From Brienomyrus brachyistius (Eukaryota > Chordata > Actinopteri > Osteoglossiformes > Mormyridae): DNA of 64,000 nucleotides. The stretch spans positions 12,358,363-12,422,362 of the forward strand of contig NC_064535.1 in the NCBI RefSeq assembly GCF_023856365.1. The letters run 5' to 3'. How positions within the stretch are numbered: the stretch's first letter is position 1; every line of letters begins with the position of its first letter. A model generated the notes under the pieces. That model saw only the letters and a program-made list of their open reading frames with translations. It made no database searches and was not told where the DNA came from. The position numbers and the translations under genes are program-made. Of this stretch, positions 11,491 to 23,560 are shown piece by piece.

Positions 11491-12777
11491 TTTTCCACTA
11501 CAGTCCTAATGGGCAGAGAACCTGAAGGTGCACCAGGCAGTTTCCTCTTTGTTATCAAACCACACTGTAGTGCATAATTAAAATCACAGCATTATATCTT
11601 CTGGAAACAAAAAAACTGGAGGTGGACAGGAATAAGCGCAGAGTAAGATTTCCGTCATTACAGGAACAAAAGTGCGAGGTGGATGATGAAATGGAATGTT
11701 CTGCTGAGGTTCTGGGGTGCGTTGGGAGGAGCTGTAAGCCAGGCTCTGCTTTGTGTGGTGCCGTCATCACCTCTAAACAGTAAGTAAACATGCCAAGATC
11801 CCAGTAGTGCAATCTGGCTGGAGCAGCTGAAGGAGTTCAGCTGACTCACATGATTTTGGTGTGGCCTTGTGCTGTTATCTGCTTTGATGGGTTATTTAAA
11901 TGCAGTGTTTATATTCACTAGTTTAAAGGATAAATCCCTTTGATCCTTCTTAGAAACTACCAGATCTGTGTCATAATTAGTAGTATGCATTTATTGTACC
12001 ACAAGAAAAGCTCTACACAGAATGTTCATTTTGCTCTGAGTATTCATTTCCTCGTGTCAGAAGTAATTAAATAGCATATAAACGGTTTCAAATGTAGATG
12101 GCTTTTAAACCTTTTTATATTTACCGACCAAGATGAAGCTTGATTATGCACAGATGTCACTCGTTAGGTGTAAGTTCTGTCCTTCATTAAACTTAAATCA
12201 TGGTGGTGATTTGGCCATTAATTGTCAAATATTACTTAGTTTTTATCTCAATATTCTTTGTGTACCCAATCTTTCTAGATGCAGTCATACAATCTAAAGT
12301 TATGAAAGAGATCAGGTGGTTTTTACCTGAAATTCTATATGGGTTTCTGTCATTAAGAAGTGTTCATTATTTTTCCACTGCTAATGGGAGGTTAACTTTG
12401 AATGAGAAGACTGTGGGACGTTGAAACGAACGTGAGCATGACGGGAATGAACCAAAGAAAACAGCTGATTTCTGTCTGCATAAATAAAGCTGTGGATTTG
12501 TGCCCAAGGGCGTTTGCTGGCTCTCCCAGCGTAACCACAGCCTGTTTCTCCTAGGAGGATCTGTACATACTTGAAAGGGTTATTTCTCAAACTGGGGGGG
12601 GGAGAATCAGTGATGTGACCCGTCCCCCTCCCCCCAGCATGAATGCCCCACTAATCGTGGCACTACTTTCACCCTTCGGAGCTGCATTCGCTAATTGCTG
12701 CCATCAAGCATAAGAATCATGTGAGAAGAGGAAGGCAGGTGGAGAGATGGAGACGACGACGTGAAACTGAGTGCAGG

Positions 12778-13325
12778 ATGGACACAGCTAACAACACTGC
12801 TAGCAGCACGACTATCGGCACAGCTAGTGGTACGGCTAACGGCACAGCTAACAGCACAGCTAGCAGTACGGCTAACGGCACAGCTAACAGCACAGCTAGC
12901 AGCACAGCTAGCAGTACGGCTATCGGCACAGCTAGTGGTACGGCTAACGGCACAGCTAACAGCACTGCTAGTGGCACAGCTATCGGCACAGCTAGTGGTA
13001 CAGCTAACAGCACAGCTAACAGCACAGCTAGCAGTACGGCTATCGGCACAGCTAGTGGTACGGCTAACGGCACAGCTAACAGCACTGCTAGTGGCACAGC
13101 TATCGGCACAGCTAGTGGTACAGCTAACAGCACAGCTAGCAGTACGGCTATCGGCACAGCTAACAGCACTGCTAGTGGCACAGCTATCGGCACAGCTAGT
13201 GGTACGGCTAACAGCACAGCTAACATCACCGCTAGCAGTACGGCTATCGGCACAGCTAACAGCACAGCTAGCAGTACGGCTAATTGGACAGCTAACAGTG
13301 CTGCTAGCAGCATGGTTAACGTTTA
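12778..13325. repeat. 12-bp minisatellite (GGCACAGCTAAC / AGCACAGCTAGC units)
   Basis: About 45 units of 12 bases that vary at few positions (GCTAAC, GCTAGC, GCTATC, GCTAGT). Because the unit is a multiple of three and lacks stops, two plus and two minus frames are open for about 200 codons each. It lies between WDFY4 and VSTM4. No promoter or splice context for coding is seen. Confidence 0.9.
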
Positions 13326-14946
13326 GGCTAGTGGCGTGGAAATCGTCTGTGTTTTTGACATACGCAACTGACCAGGTCCGTGGCATCAACGGAAGTTCAG
13401 CTATGCAAACAGACAGTATGTCATAGACTATTTATTACTCCTATTCACTGAACACACACAACATCCTATGACCTTGTGGGCACCTTCAGTAATGACTAGG
13501 AATAAAATCATCACACATCGTTATTGGATTCAGATGGGAAACAAAATTCACAAACTAGGCCAAGTTGCCACAAGAAGTGCATTGTATTATTGACTGTTAC
13601 TGATTCCTCTCATAGGCTTTGGGTTGAATAAGTAAATTTGAAGATAATTATGGTAAAATAGAGGCATGGCTTTAGCTGTCTGATTGGGAGCTGGCTCTTG
13701 AGTTCACGCTCACAGTACAGATAGGTGCTTGGAAAGAAGGAAGGTGATCTCGCCTGTTCCCCCACTGAGAGTATGTACCTCTCTTTCTAGCTTTCTAACT
13801 AACAGACAAGACTGATGTTTTAGGATGAACTAAACTATAAATTCTGCAAGAATGATGTCAAATCCAAGCCTGTGGTGTAAATCATGCTAAGAGCCTGGAC
13901 TCCAGGGAGAGCAGAAGAGAGATTTGGAGCTGCTTTTGCTGTTTATTCCTGGAGGACCTGTCCTTCGGGTGGGGAGGGGGCAGTCCAAGAGAGACCCCTC
14001 CCCCACACTGTATACCTTTCAGAGAGGGGAAGGGCAGGTGCAGCTGGCCGTGAATATTTGCTGTGACCACAGCCTGGAGACTGGCTCTCTCTTTAACCTC
14101 TGCACATTGCGCTAATTGTGCTAAGTGGAGGAGCTTAATAGACCGGAAAATAATCACCATATATCTGTCCCACGAAGAAGCAAATGACCTTCTAAAAGAC
14201 AATGGCCATCTCAATTTTAATACACCAGTGATTTTATGATATTAAATGTCAGACTGTTTGGCTCCTTCAAATAATTAAATCAAATAAATTATAGCACCTA
14301 GGCAGAACCATCTTGTAGTCTAACCCAATTATAATGCACTGTAAAACTAATTATTAAGCATGATTACAATTAGGGTAATTTTTAATAAATGTAACCATTA
14401 GCGGGTTCATCGCAGTCCTCAGCAGCTGGGCAGGGCTGGGGGTTGCTCGATGTCATCCCTAAGCTGCGGTCCGTGGGATTGACCCAGAGACTCTCCACTA
14501 TGGCTTTGACACTAATGACTGGGCTGCTGCCATCTCTGCTCTCATGTCTGTTTAACTGCAGCATGACCTTCACAGAGCCAGCGAGGGGCGGCCGCCTGAC
14601 ACTGTCACGCTCCATCATTAGGGTGAGGTTACTGGGCTTCCCATTCCCTCATATGTGACGCTTTTAATCCGCCTATCTGTGGCTTTTCCCTGTGGCTCAC
14701 AGACTGTGTGTAACCTAGAGATATTCAAATCTCTGCACAGGAAATTCTGTAATGTCCGCTAGTAATAAAATTCCGGAAATAAAGCGCATCTTAATTGCGT
14801 TTGTGCGAGGACCGCGTGTTAAAAGGAGGGAACCAACATGCACAGATGTTATTTGCGTGACTTCGGTACATTACGCGTTTTCATAGCCGGCCTGAGTGCA
14901 CCACTGAAGGCTGCACCACAAAGGGACTACCCACGCATGGGGCTGT

Positions 14947-17900
14947 CTAAAGATGCTGCTCCTCAAAGAGGATCTGGGCGTAGACGGTGCCTGTGCAGGT
15001 CGACTTCGTCTCTGGCTGCGGCTTGGCCAGCTCCAGCTCAGCGTAGGTCAGGGAGTCCTCCAAAATCTGAGGCTGGGGGGCCAAAGGTGAAAGGAGAAGA
15101 GTCAGCCCTTGAAGACATGTATGCCCTGTAATGTTGTCCCTAAGTGGCTGTGAGGCAGGGACACATGCAGGGGCCACATAATGTATGGGTTTACCTGGGC
15201 TGAAACCCAGGGGCCTCCACTAAAAAGGGGCCACAACTATCCATCCATCTATCATTTTCTGTAACATCTTGTCCTATTCAAGGCCACGGGGGTGGAGGGT
15301 TCATTGCCTATCCCGGAGGCTACGGGTGCAAGGGGGCCTCAACTAATCTTGTTTAACCTGGAGTTGCCACCCGTCCTGTTGAAAACCTCTGAAACCTCAA
15401 ACAGCCCAGGGGCCTCTGACCAGGTTAATGTGCTTCTGATCACATGTCAAATAGCGCAACCATTTTTAGGAATCCCATTATTTTATTTACTAAGTCCGTC
15501 TTTCAGGCTTTTCCCCCCAACAAGGCCTCAGTTCTCCACTGGGTTCAATCAGAAGCTTTCTTCGAGTTACGTGGCTCACATGCTTCATTTTATTAGCCAC
15601 AGATGGCCCTTGGCCTGGCCTTGCCCAGTCATGTGACCAGCTCGGGGTCGTGTGATTCTGTGGTGCTCATTGCGATCGGTGGCACAGTGCTCCTCAAGCG
15701 TGCCAGGCGTTTTTTAATTACACGTTTGTACCAAATTAAATGCAGTGATGAGGAAGCAATAAAAACAAAATAAAATGTAGCGGCTGCAGAAAGTGCAGCG
15801 TTAAGTATTACGCAGTGATCGTGCGGGGAAACCCTCAGCCAGTAATAATATAACGGAAATATGAAGAAACAGGAAAAATAAAACAAATGATTTAATATCA
15901 GTCAAATTGTAAATAATGCAGTACAAAACATCCTTAATGCTTATACCGATCGTTAGAATGCATTATAAGGTATCTATAGGGCATTATAAATGAGAGCTTC
16001 ATAGAGCATTCTTAATGCATAATAAACATGGTTGTAATGTGTTATGCCTTTTTACAAATATAGCTGTATTTATAAAGCTTTATGAATGCATTATAATGTG
16101 TTATGAATGTGTTTATAAATTACTAAAAACATGGCCTTCAGTAAAGTGCTACCATAAATTTTTATTAATTTGATTTGATGATTTAGTGGTCAATGTCCTT
16201 TTAATTTAGAAGACGAGTACATGGTCTTGGGGAGAAACAGATAGGTGGCATGGAAATGGTGCAGTACTACCTTCTTGGGCTGAGGCCTTAATAGCTTGGG
16301 TTTCTTCAGTTTGTCTGCAGTGGGAGCTGATAAACGAGAACAGAAGAGAGGGTCAAAAGGAGGAGATGAGGCTCGAGTTACGCCCGGGAGTGCGAGGCAT
16401 TTTCGGCCGTGCCGAGCTGCTGTTACCTTTGGCTGGTACTTCTGGCGCCGCTTCAGCGCGGCCCCTGGGCCTCTCGCCGGACGGCCTCCTCCCCTTCTCC
16501 CCCATGCCGGGAGAGCGGCTCAGCACGCTGGTCACTGTCTCCCCCGAGCTGGGAAGTGACAGGTTACAGCCGTGTGTGAGACGCAGTGGACAAAGGGCAC
16601 TGTGACTGCATTTCAGGGTACGGGCTCTGCATGCTGGGCGAGCGAGCCAATCTCAAAGAGAGAGAGAGAGTGTGAGAGTGTGCAGATGAAGGAACGTTTT
16701 ATCGACGTCCTGGTCCTGTTCGACACATGTGAGCTGTTAGCCTCACAGATTGCTGTCATGGCATTTTATAGACTGCGAGCCTGTGGTACCACGTCATGGG
16801 GGGAGGCCGGGCGGGTGCTGCAGACAGCTGCCATGGGAACCATCACACTGAATGTACAGCTTGACGAATCACGGTGCACGTTCCTCCCCGAAACTAATTA
16901 AACGTTCCCCGTGGCAGTAACAAATCATTTCTATGGTTGTTTCACAGTCTTTTTTTTTTTTTTAAAGAGTCATTGTTTTTGTCACTGCTGGGGGGGAGGG
17001 GCCTACCTGTTCTGAGGACACTTGACCAAATAGTAATTGCCTGCAAAGGAATGAGGCAGAAAGAAATGGTCACACATTTATTCATTTACAAGTGCTTAAA
17101 TGAATGTTAAATGATAGATAGTGAGTGAAGAACACTCATTTATTTTCCAGTTTAATACGATGCTACTCTTCCGTGGTAGACTGGGATTCGGGAAGAGTCC
17201 TGCATGCAAAACCAGAGAGACACCCGGCTTCCTGTGTCTGTAACACGCATGCCTACCTCTCAGTCTCTGCTTTCTGCGCAGGTACTGGCAGGAGAGGATG
17301 ACCGTGAACAGGAACATGCATATCAGCCCAGCAGAGCAGATGAGCACAGCACACAGGTACACGTCTGAAACACAGAAAGGCTCCTCAAACCATCCCATCC
17401 AGCCTGATCTGAAGTTTTGCAGGAGCCTGTGTAAGCAGGTAAACCACTGGTACCTACCACTGCCCTAACACTGTCTAGGGCACTGGGGTTTACCAAACTG
17501 GGCTGTGCTGGAACCCAGTCTGTTGGAAGATCAGCACGTGGGCTGCAATAGGCCACATTTTGGAGAGTGAAGCTCATTTATATGGATTGAGTCCAAACAG
17601 AGAAACAGTCTGAGGCACCAAAGGCTTCTGCTGTGACCTTTAATGTTTGCTGTGTGGTCCTGAGTGAGCTTTGGCTGAAAGATGGCCCTAAACACACCAT
17701 AAAACTATTGGAAAATCATTTAGAAGACGCAAGGCAGTTGTACTTTCTGGGGAAAATAAATGGACAGTACCTTGAAGCAGCCGCCATATCCCATGGCTCT
17801 TCTCCACCTCTGACAGGAAGTGCACTAGAAGACAAGAGGCAGAGAAAATTCTCTTGTTGCTGCAGAAGTCCGACACAGCACGAGTGCCTGTTTTGCAGAG

Positions 17901-20900
17901 ACATGAGTTTTGAGTAACAGAGCTGAGGTCTGTCTTTCCTTTTTTAAAAAATCCTGCTTCCTGTAGCACTTGCTTGCGGTGGCACACGCCCCGAGTGCTG
18001 TCCAGAAAAAACCTATAAATACCCAAACCGCTGGCAAAGGACGATAGCCACGCTCAGCATTGAGGTCTCCCCGGTCAGGAGCCACAGTCTGGCTCTCTGG
18101 GAGTCTGATGAAAGACACTTCCCCAGGGCAACACTAGGGGGCACTTAGCTAAATGAAGAACATGCTTCACTGTATCGGCATCATGGCGCATTAAAATTAT
18201 TTGGCTCTGGTCTGGAGAAGGATTGTGCTTCTACAGTAATAAAGAGCCTTCAATAGCAACAGAAATGACCCAGTTTCCATACTTAGTATTTACCACTGAG
18301 AATTGGTTTTAATAAATCTCTTTCACAAAGGAGATGATAAACAGTTATTAGAACAAAGTTGTTTCCCCTGGTTAAACTCAAGAGCAGGACCTATTAGAGA
18401 GCTTAAGTGCAAATTTCCATGACCTAACCTTTTGCAATAATGTGTGTCATCATTTGTTCATGTTGGGATTATAAAGAGAATAGTGTCTTGATCAGTGTTC
18501 ATGTGCTCCGATGTGCTGCTCGCGACACTAATGATTTGTTTATATTGATAAAATAGACTCCAAATACTTTCTAATGGTAGATGATGCTAGTGATATTTTA
18601 ATAGTGATATTTTAATAGTGATATTTTAATAGTGATATTTTTCTGACCAGAAATTTCACTTTGAATTCTGAGCAGCTCATAAAAATAATCGGAAGACATG
18701 AATGTGAATTAGTACATTTTAATCTGTGTGAAGTAAACTTTAGTTAATGTTATGGGTGAACTTGCATAACACCGGTTAGATGGCAGTCCACCATGGAATA
18801 ATAAGATAAGGTCTGTCATTAGGTTTACTGCTGCTTGTAGACATCAGTCAGTCTCTGTTAGTCTTTAAAAGTGAATGCAGGGGTTCATGCACTATGGTTC
18901 TCCTTTCTAATGAAAACTGAATTGTCTAATTAGTGTCTTTTTTTTTTGTTAGACATTGTTGTGTCATTGCTGTAATGCTCCTGCCCCAGTACTGCTCATT
19001 CATTGGAACCTCATTCTGCAATGTGCTATTTGCCTCACTTGTCTCTTTGGACCAAAGCATCTGCTTAAACATGTAAATGTAATGAGCATTCTGATTGATT
19101 TAGTGATTCACGTTCCAAATACAATATAGGTGCTGGAGCTTGTGCTTATATGTGGGCTACTTTGAGGTCAAAATATGTATGGTTTCCAGATGGAAGGACC
19201 CAAGCTCACGGAGCTCACACCTTGAGGTTGTCACATTATCCAGTGCAGGTTTGTGGAATGAATTTATTCATCCCAAAATCTGTCTGCGACAATTTTCTCC
19301 CCTTCTGACCGGAGGACAGCCTCACCTCAGACAAGTCAACAAGTTGCCATGTGATCAAGACCAGTTAAAATGTGACCTGTGAGGGTTGTTTTGGTTTTAG
19401 AGAGGTGCTGACGCTTAGATTAATGAGGCAGTAAACCACAAATCTGAACATTTTCACTACCTCTCATCTCCCATTTCTTTCTTTTTTTTGAATTTTGGGC
19501 TTTAATAAAACCAACGTAAGGCTAGGTATAATATCTTTCAAGATGATGTTAGAAATGTCTTTCTTGTCCAGTTAGAGACAGACCATATCTAATCAGAGTA
19601 TGCCTGACTAGAGATTATTTTAATCTTCATCTTAGAAGTCATCATGCTGGTTTGAACATATTTTTGTGAAATATGAAATGTAGCATGAATTGTGTTTGCC
19701 TATAACCAGGATGCTAGGAATTCAGTTAAGTGACACTGCTGTATTAACTCGACCGGCTTTTGGCTGTGAAAGTTAGCTGGCTGATTTTATAAGTAACCAG
19801 CATAATCTACTGCCAATAGGCCACCAAAGCCTGATCACCATGATAGACCTGTATTCTATACAATTACAGGTCTGTTCTAGCACCATGTACACTACCAGGG
19901 TTGAGTTGCTTGGGGTGTGGAGAGGAGCCTCTGTTAATGAGGCATCATGTTGTCTCCCTGAGCTAAGCATTCACTTTGTCTCCTTCAGAAGAGGAATCAT
20001 TGATCCCATAGAGACAGAAATTAGACACCATGCCATCTCACTACATTCGGGACTGTAATTTAGCCCAGAGCTGAGCTGTGATTCTGTCCGTTCAACAGGG
20101 AGGCCCGATAGAGGCCAGTGTCAATATTTTCTGTGGCGTCTCTGCCAAGATTCCCTCTGTCGTCATCTCAGATCACACAAGCGTAACGTACGTCAACCGC
20201 GAGTGCTGTTTCTCCTGGCAGGGAATCATGCAAGGAGCAATATGTGCACATCTGTGCAATATACATGCAAGGTAGCATGGTTGGTGAATGATGCAGAAAG
20301 GGCAGAAAGCAGATGGGGAGTAGTCATGGTGAGTGCTGAGGTTTTTGCTGCTCATATGTGCTAATAAATAAGCAAAACTGTATAACAGTAAATTCCCTAC
20401 GTGAAATAAATAATAAAATAAATACAGATAATAGTATTTATCGAATACCATATAAAATCACCATTGCCAAGTTAGGATTGCTTTCAAAGGGCTGGAGCCA
20501 TTGCCCCGGTCACCATGGTTACTTCCACTGTCCCTCCATGTCCACTGCCCTGTGGTGGCCAGTTGGCCGCAGTTTAAAGAGGCCTGTCTTGCTTTCTAAG
20601 TTCCTAAGCGTCACCCCCGCAGTTCCCGCTGGCGTTGGCTGGGAAACCAGCCAAGGGGTGGAGCTGTGGACAGTTTTAGGACACAGTTCAGATGCAGTGG
20701 ACTCGGGGAAGCAGCTGCCCTGTGGCCCTGCCCCCCCGCACCACTGCACCTCGTCCCTCCTTCACCATAGGATGTAAACGCAGACTGTTATGATATGAGA
20801 ATCCCCAGTGTCACATAATAGCAATGATAGGCAGGGGTACCAAAACGGGGGGAGAACGTTAAGATAATTCTAAGGGTCTTGGTTGGAGGCCCTATATTTC

Positions 20901-22635
20901 TAGCGGCACCCCTGCGGATAGGTCCAGCATAAGGAGTGCTTCTATGCTCTTACCTCTCAGTTCGGTCGTGGCGGTGCCATTGGAGAAAGACCTCCATCGA
21001 CTGTGGTGCTTCGTGATCTCCTGGACCTTGCAGGTGTAGCGGCCTCGGTCCTCCACGGAGATGTTGAAAATGAGCAGGTTGTAGGTCTCGCCCTCCTTCT
21101 CCTCGAAGAAGCTGACTTTGGGCTGGTGGAAGCGGCGTGTGTAGTTGCCGTAGACCTGGGCGCGGCGCACGTTCATCCTGACGATGAGCTGCTCCTGGCC
21201 GGCCTCCAGCGAGAAGAGCCAGCGCACCACCAGCAGGCTGGAGGGCCTCCTCCTCTGGGTCACCTTGCAGGTCAGTGTGGCGTTGTGCCCCTGTGGGACC
21301 ACAGCCACCGGCCCCGGGATCACGCTTACGTTGAGGGCCTCACAGACCTCTGGGAAGAAACATACTGCTTTAGATCCTGTAGAAGTGGGAGTGGGAGGGG
21401 TGGCCATGTTTACCCTATACTCTCTGACTTGTTTCAATTTTACTATTATTATTAATTATTATTATTAATTATTATTATTAATTATTATACTCCTCTTGCC
21501 CCCCCCCTCAAATCATGATACCACATTTCCTGCTCTTGAGACACACAAGTTTACTGGGTTTGTCTGATGTTTCCACACTTTTGACACCTCTCATTAGGTC
21601 CTAGCTGATGTAATATAGTTGTTGATTAAATTGCAAAAAAGACTTTCCTCTCCTTTGTAAAGCTGTTCTGTAAATGTCATTGTTGCCTCCATCTGTGATA
21701 CTATTCTTGCTGCTAAACGCTGTGCAGGGAAGAGCAGTAGATAGAATTTAGCTGCACAGATTTAAACTGAAGTCACAGTAATAAATAAAGCTATGCGGTG
21801 CATGTTGATGGAGCGACAGCATGCAGAGCCACTCTCGTGCAGACGGGTCGTCCTGTTGACCCAATTTACAGGAGGTGTGTGATGCGGGACAAGCTTGATA
21901 CTCGAAAGCAGCACCACTGCCAAAGAAAACAAGCCCAGCTGCAGGTGGAAATCATTTAGGCTCCTTCACCGAAGCTGAACAACAAGGCAGAGAAGATTGC
22001 AAACATCTGTGCTGAGCTCGCCGTCCCCGTTTACTTTTGCTCCATATTTACGACGCTTCCCCCTCACGCCAGTCTGCTCTTTGTCTCACATGCCGAGGCC
22101 ACATCACAGGGACAGTCGGTGACCTAGATGGACATGTTTCCAGGCATGACTCTCCTTGTGGTACAGAAATCATTTCGAGCAGGAGCGAGTACAGATTAGT
22201 CCGTGCTTGCACCTTTCAGAAAACTCGAGGGTGAACTCCAGACAGTCATGATCCCTGAGGAAACCTTGATAACTTTGCTGAACTGAATTCGTGTAACAAA
22301 CAGTCACACCTGAAGTTACTCAGCAAGTGACCGGTGCCTGAAAACATCGCTGTCAGTTCTGCCACTTGGTAAGAATCAGCTTTAGGCTTGACCTCTGTGC
22401 ATCCCATGCATTTACATGCATTCTTCTCTGGAAAAAAACAGCCTCTGTTCTCCAGGCTTTCTCACCAAATGCCTGCAATTCTCCCTTTTATCTCCACAGT
22501 GTCTTGCCAAATGCCTGATCACTTTACTCTGCAGAAAGGAGTGTTTCCCGTCAACTGCCGAAAAAGGGCAAAAGCCACCTTACCTGCTAGCAGAGCCCTA
22601 GTCAGGAGGACTAAGAACGCAGAGGAGATGTTCAT
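14947..22635 (-). CDS. VSTM4: VSTM4, V-set and transmembrane domain protein 4, complete, 7 exons
   Basis: Exons in coding order are 22584-22635, 20954-21349, 17257-17364, 17007-17040, 16427-16548, 16271-16326 and 14947-15072. All phases agree and give 297 residues; human VSTM4 is about 320. The start MNISSAFLVLLT opens a signal peptide of about 17 residues. One V-set Ig domain follows (about 20-149) with cysteines 45 and 124, W61, the DRGRYTC motif and N-glycosylation sequons at N24, N40, N86, N113 and N141. A single membrane segment (about 152-176) precedes a basic stop-transfer run RRKQRLR. The tail has YYLVKCPQN, SSGETVTSV, KKPKLLRPQP and a Tyr-based LTYAELEL / VYAQILFEE end that matches the mammalian tail. 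In mammals the ectodomain is also processed into the secreted peptide Lv. The start of the last exon could be 15072 or 15066. TTTATT at 13942 or 13431 could supply minus-strand poly(A) signals. Confidence 0.93.
15238..15335 (-). mobile_element. Minus-strand SINE 3' fragment
   Basis: CCATCCATCTATCATTTTCT, CTTGTCCTATTCAAGGCC and CTATCCCGGAGGCTACGGG match the reverse complement of the tail and 3' body of the 8887-9246 SINE. It is diverged and truncated, and lies beyond the last VSTM4 exon. Confidence 0.6.
15940..16160. repeat. AT-rich TTATAAATGCATTATAA-type repeat
   Basis: Many interleaved copies of GCATTATAA, TTATGAATG and TTTATAAA in both orientations end in AGTAAAGTGCTACCATAA. It resembles a common AT-rich dispersed element of teleost genomes, probably a small DNA element. 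The exact ends and class are not established. Confidence 0.4.
18588..18641. repeat. 14-bp tandem repeat, four copies
   Basis: Four near-perfect copies of TAGTGATATTTTAA in a VSTM4 intron. Confidence 0.85.
18990..19085 (+). mobile_element. SINE tail fragment
   Basis: CAGTACTGCTCATTCATTGG, GCAATGTGCTATTTGCCTCA and ACCAAAGCATCTGCTTAAA form the 3' part of the same SINE family whose copy at 46050-46515 is interrupted by a DNA element. It is in a VSTM4 intron. Confidence 0.6.
20824..20922. mobile_element. Possible 83-bp hAT-like miniature element
   Basis: The ends CAGGGGTACC (20832) and GGCACCCCTG (to 20914) are near-perfect inverted repeats. Flanking octamers ATGATAGG and CGGATAGG share six of eight bases. 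It lies 40 bases from the donor of VSTM4 exon 2. Confidence 0.4.
21436..21488. repeat. (ATT)n microsatellite
   Basis: Irregular ATT/AATT repeats in the first VSTM4 intron, about 90 bases from exon 2. Confidence 0.85.
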
Positions 22636-23227
22636 TTTGCCGAGCTGCAGGCTCCATACCCCAGTGCAGCGGCTCGGGCGAGACAAGTCCAAGGGCTATT
22701 CTCCCTTCTTTTTCCCATTTGGTGTGTAATATGAAACAGTGCCTCTCTGTTCCCAGTTAGAAACACCCTCCGCGTTCCGCGTACACCCCTCCCCTGCTCA
22801 GCGGAGGAAATGTCATTTCCTGTGCTGGAACTGCGTGTGGGACAGGCCCCCAGCTGGGGCTGCAGGGAATGTCCTGCAGCAGGTCTTTGTGCCACCGGCC
22901 ATAGCGAAGATAAACTGGTTGTGGGGTTACTTGTACCCCGCCACAAAGCCGCCCAGTGTGCCTTTGTGCTGCCCTGTGTGTGCCCCTCTGTAGGGAGCAC
23001 AGAATGAAGTCAGGGGCACTGGCATCTGTAGGGCACAGGCTTTGGTGTAGGGGTGGGGGTGGGGCACTTTCTCAAGTACACTGCATTGGGGTTTGGGGTG
23101 ACGGGGGTCACTATGTCAGGTACACAGTCAGGGGTGTGAGATGGGGGGGGGAGTTCCTGCTAATTACAAAGCCAAAGTTGCTTGTTATTCTGCATCCCTC
23201 TGAGGCAGTGGAGAGTGAACAGCAGTA

Positions 23228-23365
23228 TGCGTGTATATGTACAGTATGTGTGTGTGTGTCAGTGTGTGTGTATATGTGTGTGTGTGTGTATATGTGTGTG
23301 TGTCTGTATGTGTGTCTGTGTGTGTGTGTGTCTGTGTGTGTGTGTATATGTGTGTGTGTGTATAT

Positions 23366-23396
<31 letters not shown>

Positions 23397-23397
23397 C
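23228..23397. repeat. (GT)n microsatellite
   Basis: About 170 bases of TG dinucleotides with scattered TATA and TCTG interruptions, upstream of VSTM4. Cys/Val and Thr/His open frames in it are not genes. Confidence 0.95.
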
Positions 23398-23505
23398 ACA
23401 ACCTCCCACCCTCATAAAGAACACTTGACTGAAATGTGCATCTCGTTAAGTAGAAAGGCACAGCTGCAGTCAAAAGAGTACAGAGTTTGCTACCATTTAT
23501 GCACC

Positions 23506-23560
23506 GTCCATCCATCCATCCATCCATCCATCTGCTAATTCTGCTCAGGGTCATGGGTTG
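23506..23560 (-). mobile_element. Minus-strand SINE tail remnant
   Basis: (CCAT)n followed by CTGCTAATTCTGCTCAGGGTC resembles the reverse of the (GGAT)n SINE tail. Only the 3' end remains. Confidence 0.45.

Larger units (their letters stand above)
10184..14946. other. WDFY4-VSTM4 convergent intergenic region
   Basis: WDFY4 and VSTM4 converge here, so this holds both 3' UTRs, the 27-bp and 12-bp minisatellites and ordinary sequence. The long open frames (10780-11577, 12691-13389, 12721-13326, 12761-13426) all run through the minisatellites. No other gene is supported. Confidence 0.65.

Noticed and set aside
10780..11577. Plus-strand 265-codon frame rich in Leu/Ser/Tyr
   Set aside because: Runs wholly through the 27-bp minisatellite; no conserved domain.
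12691..13426. Four overlapping long frames
   Set aside because: Product of a 12-bp repeat without stop codons, not evidence of coding.
14382..14658. Overlapping frames on both strands after the last VSTM4 exon
   Set aside because: No recognised domain or splice signals; position fits the VSTM4 3' UTR or flank.
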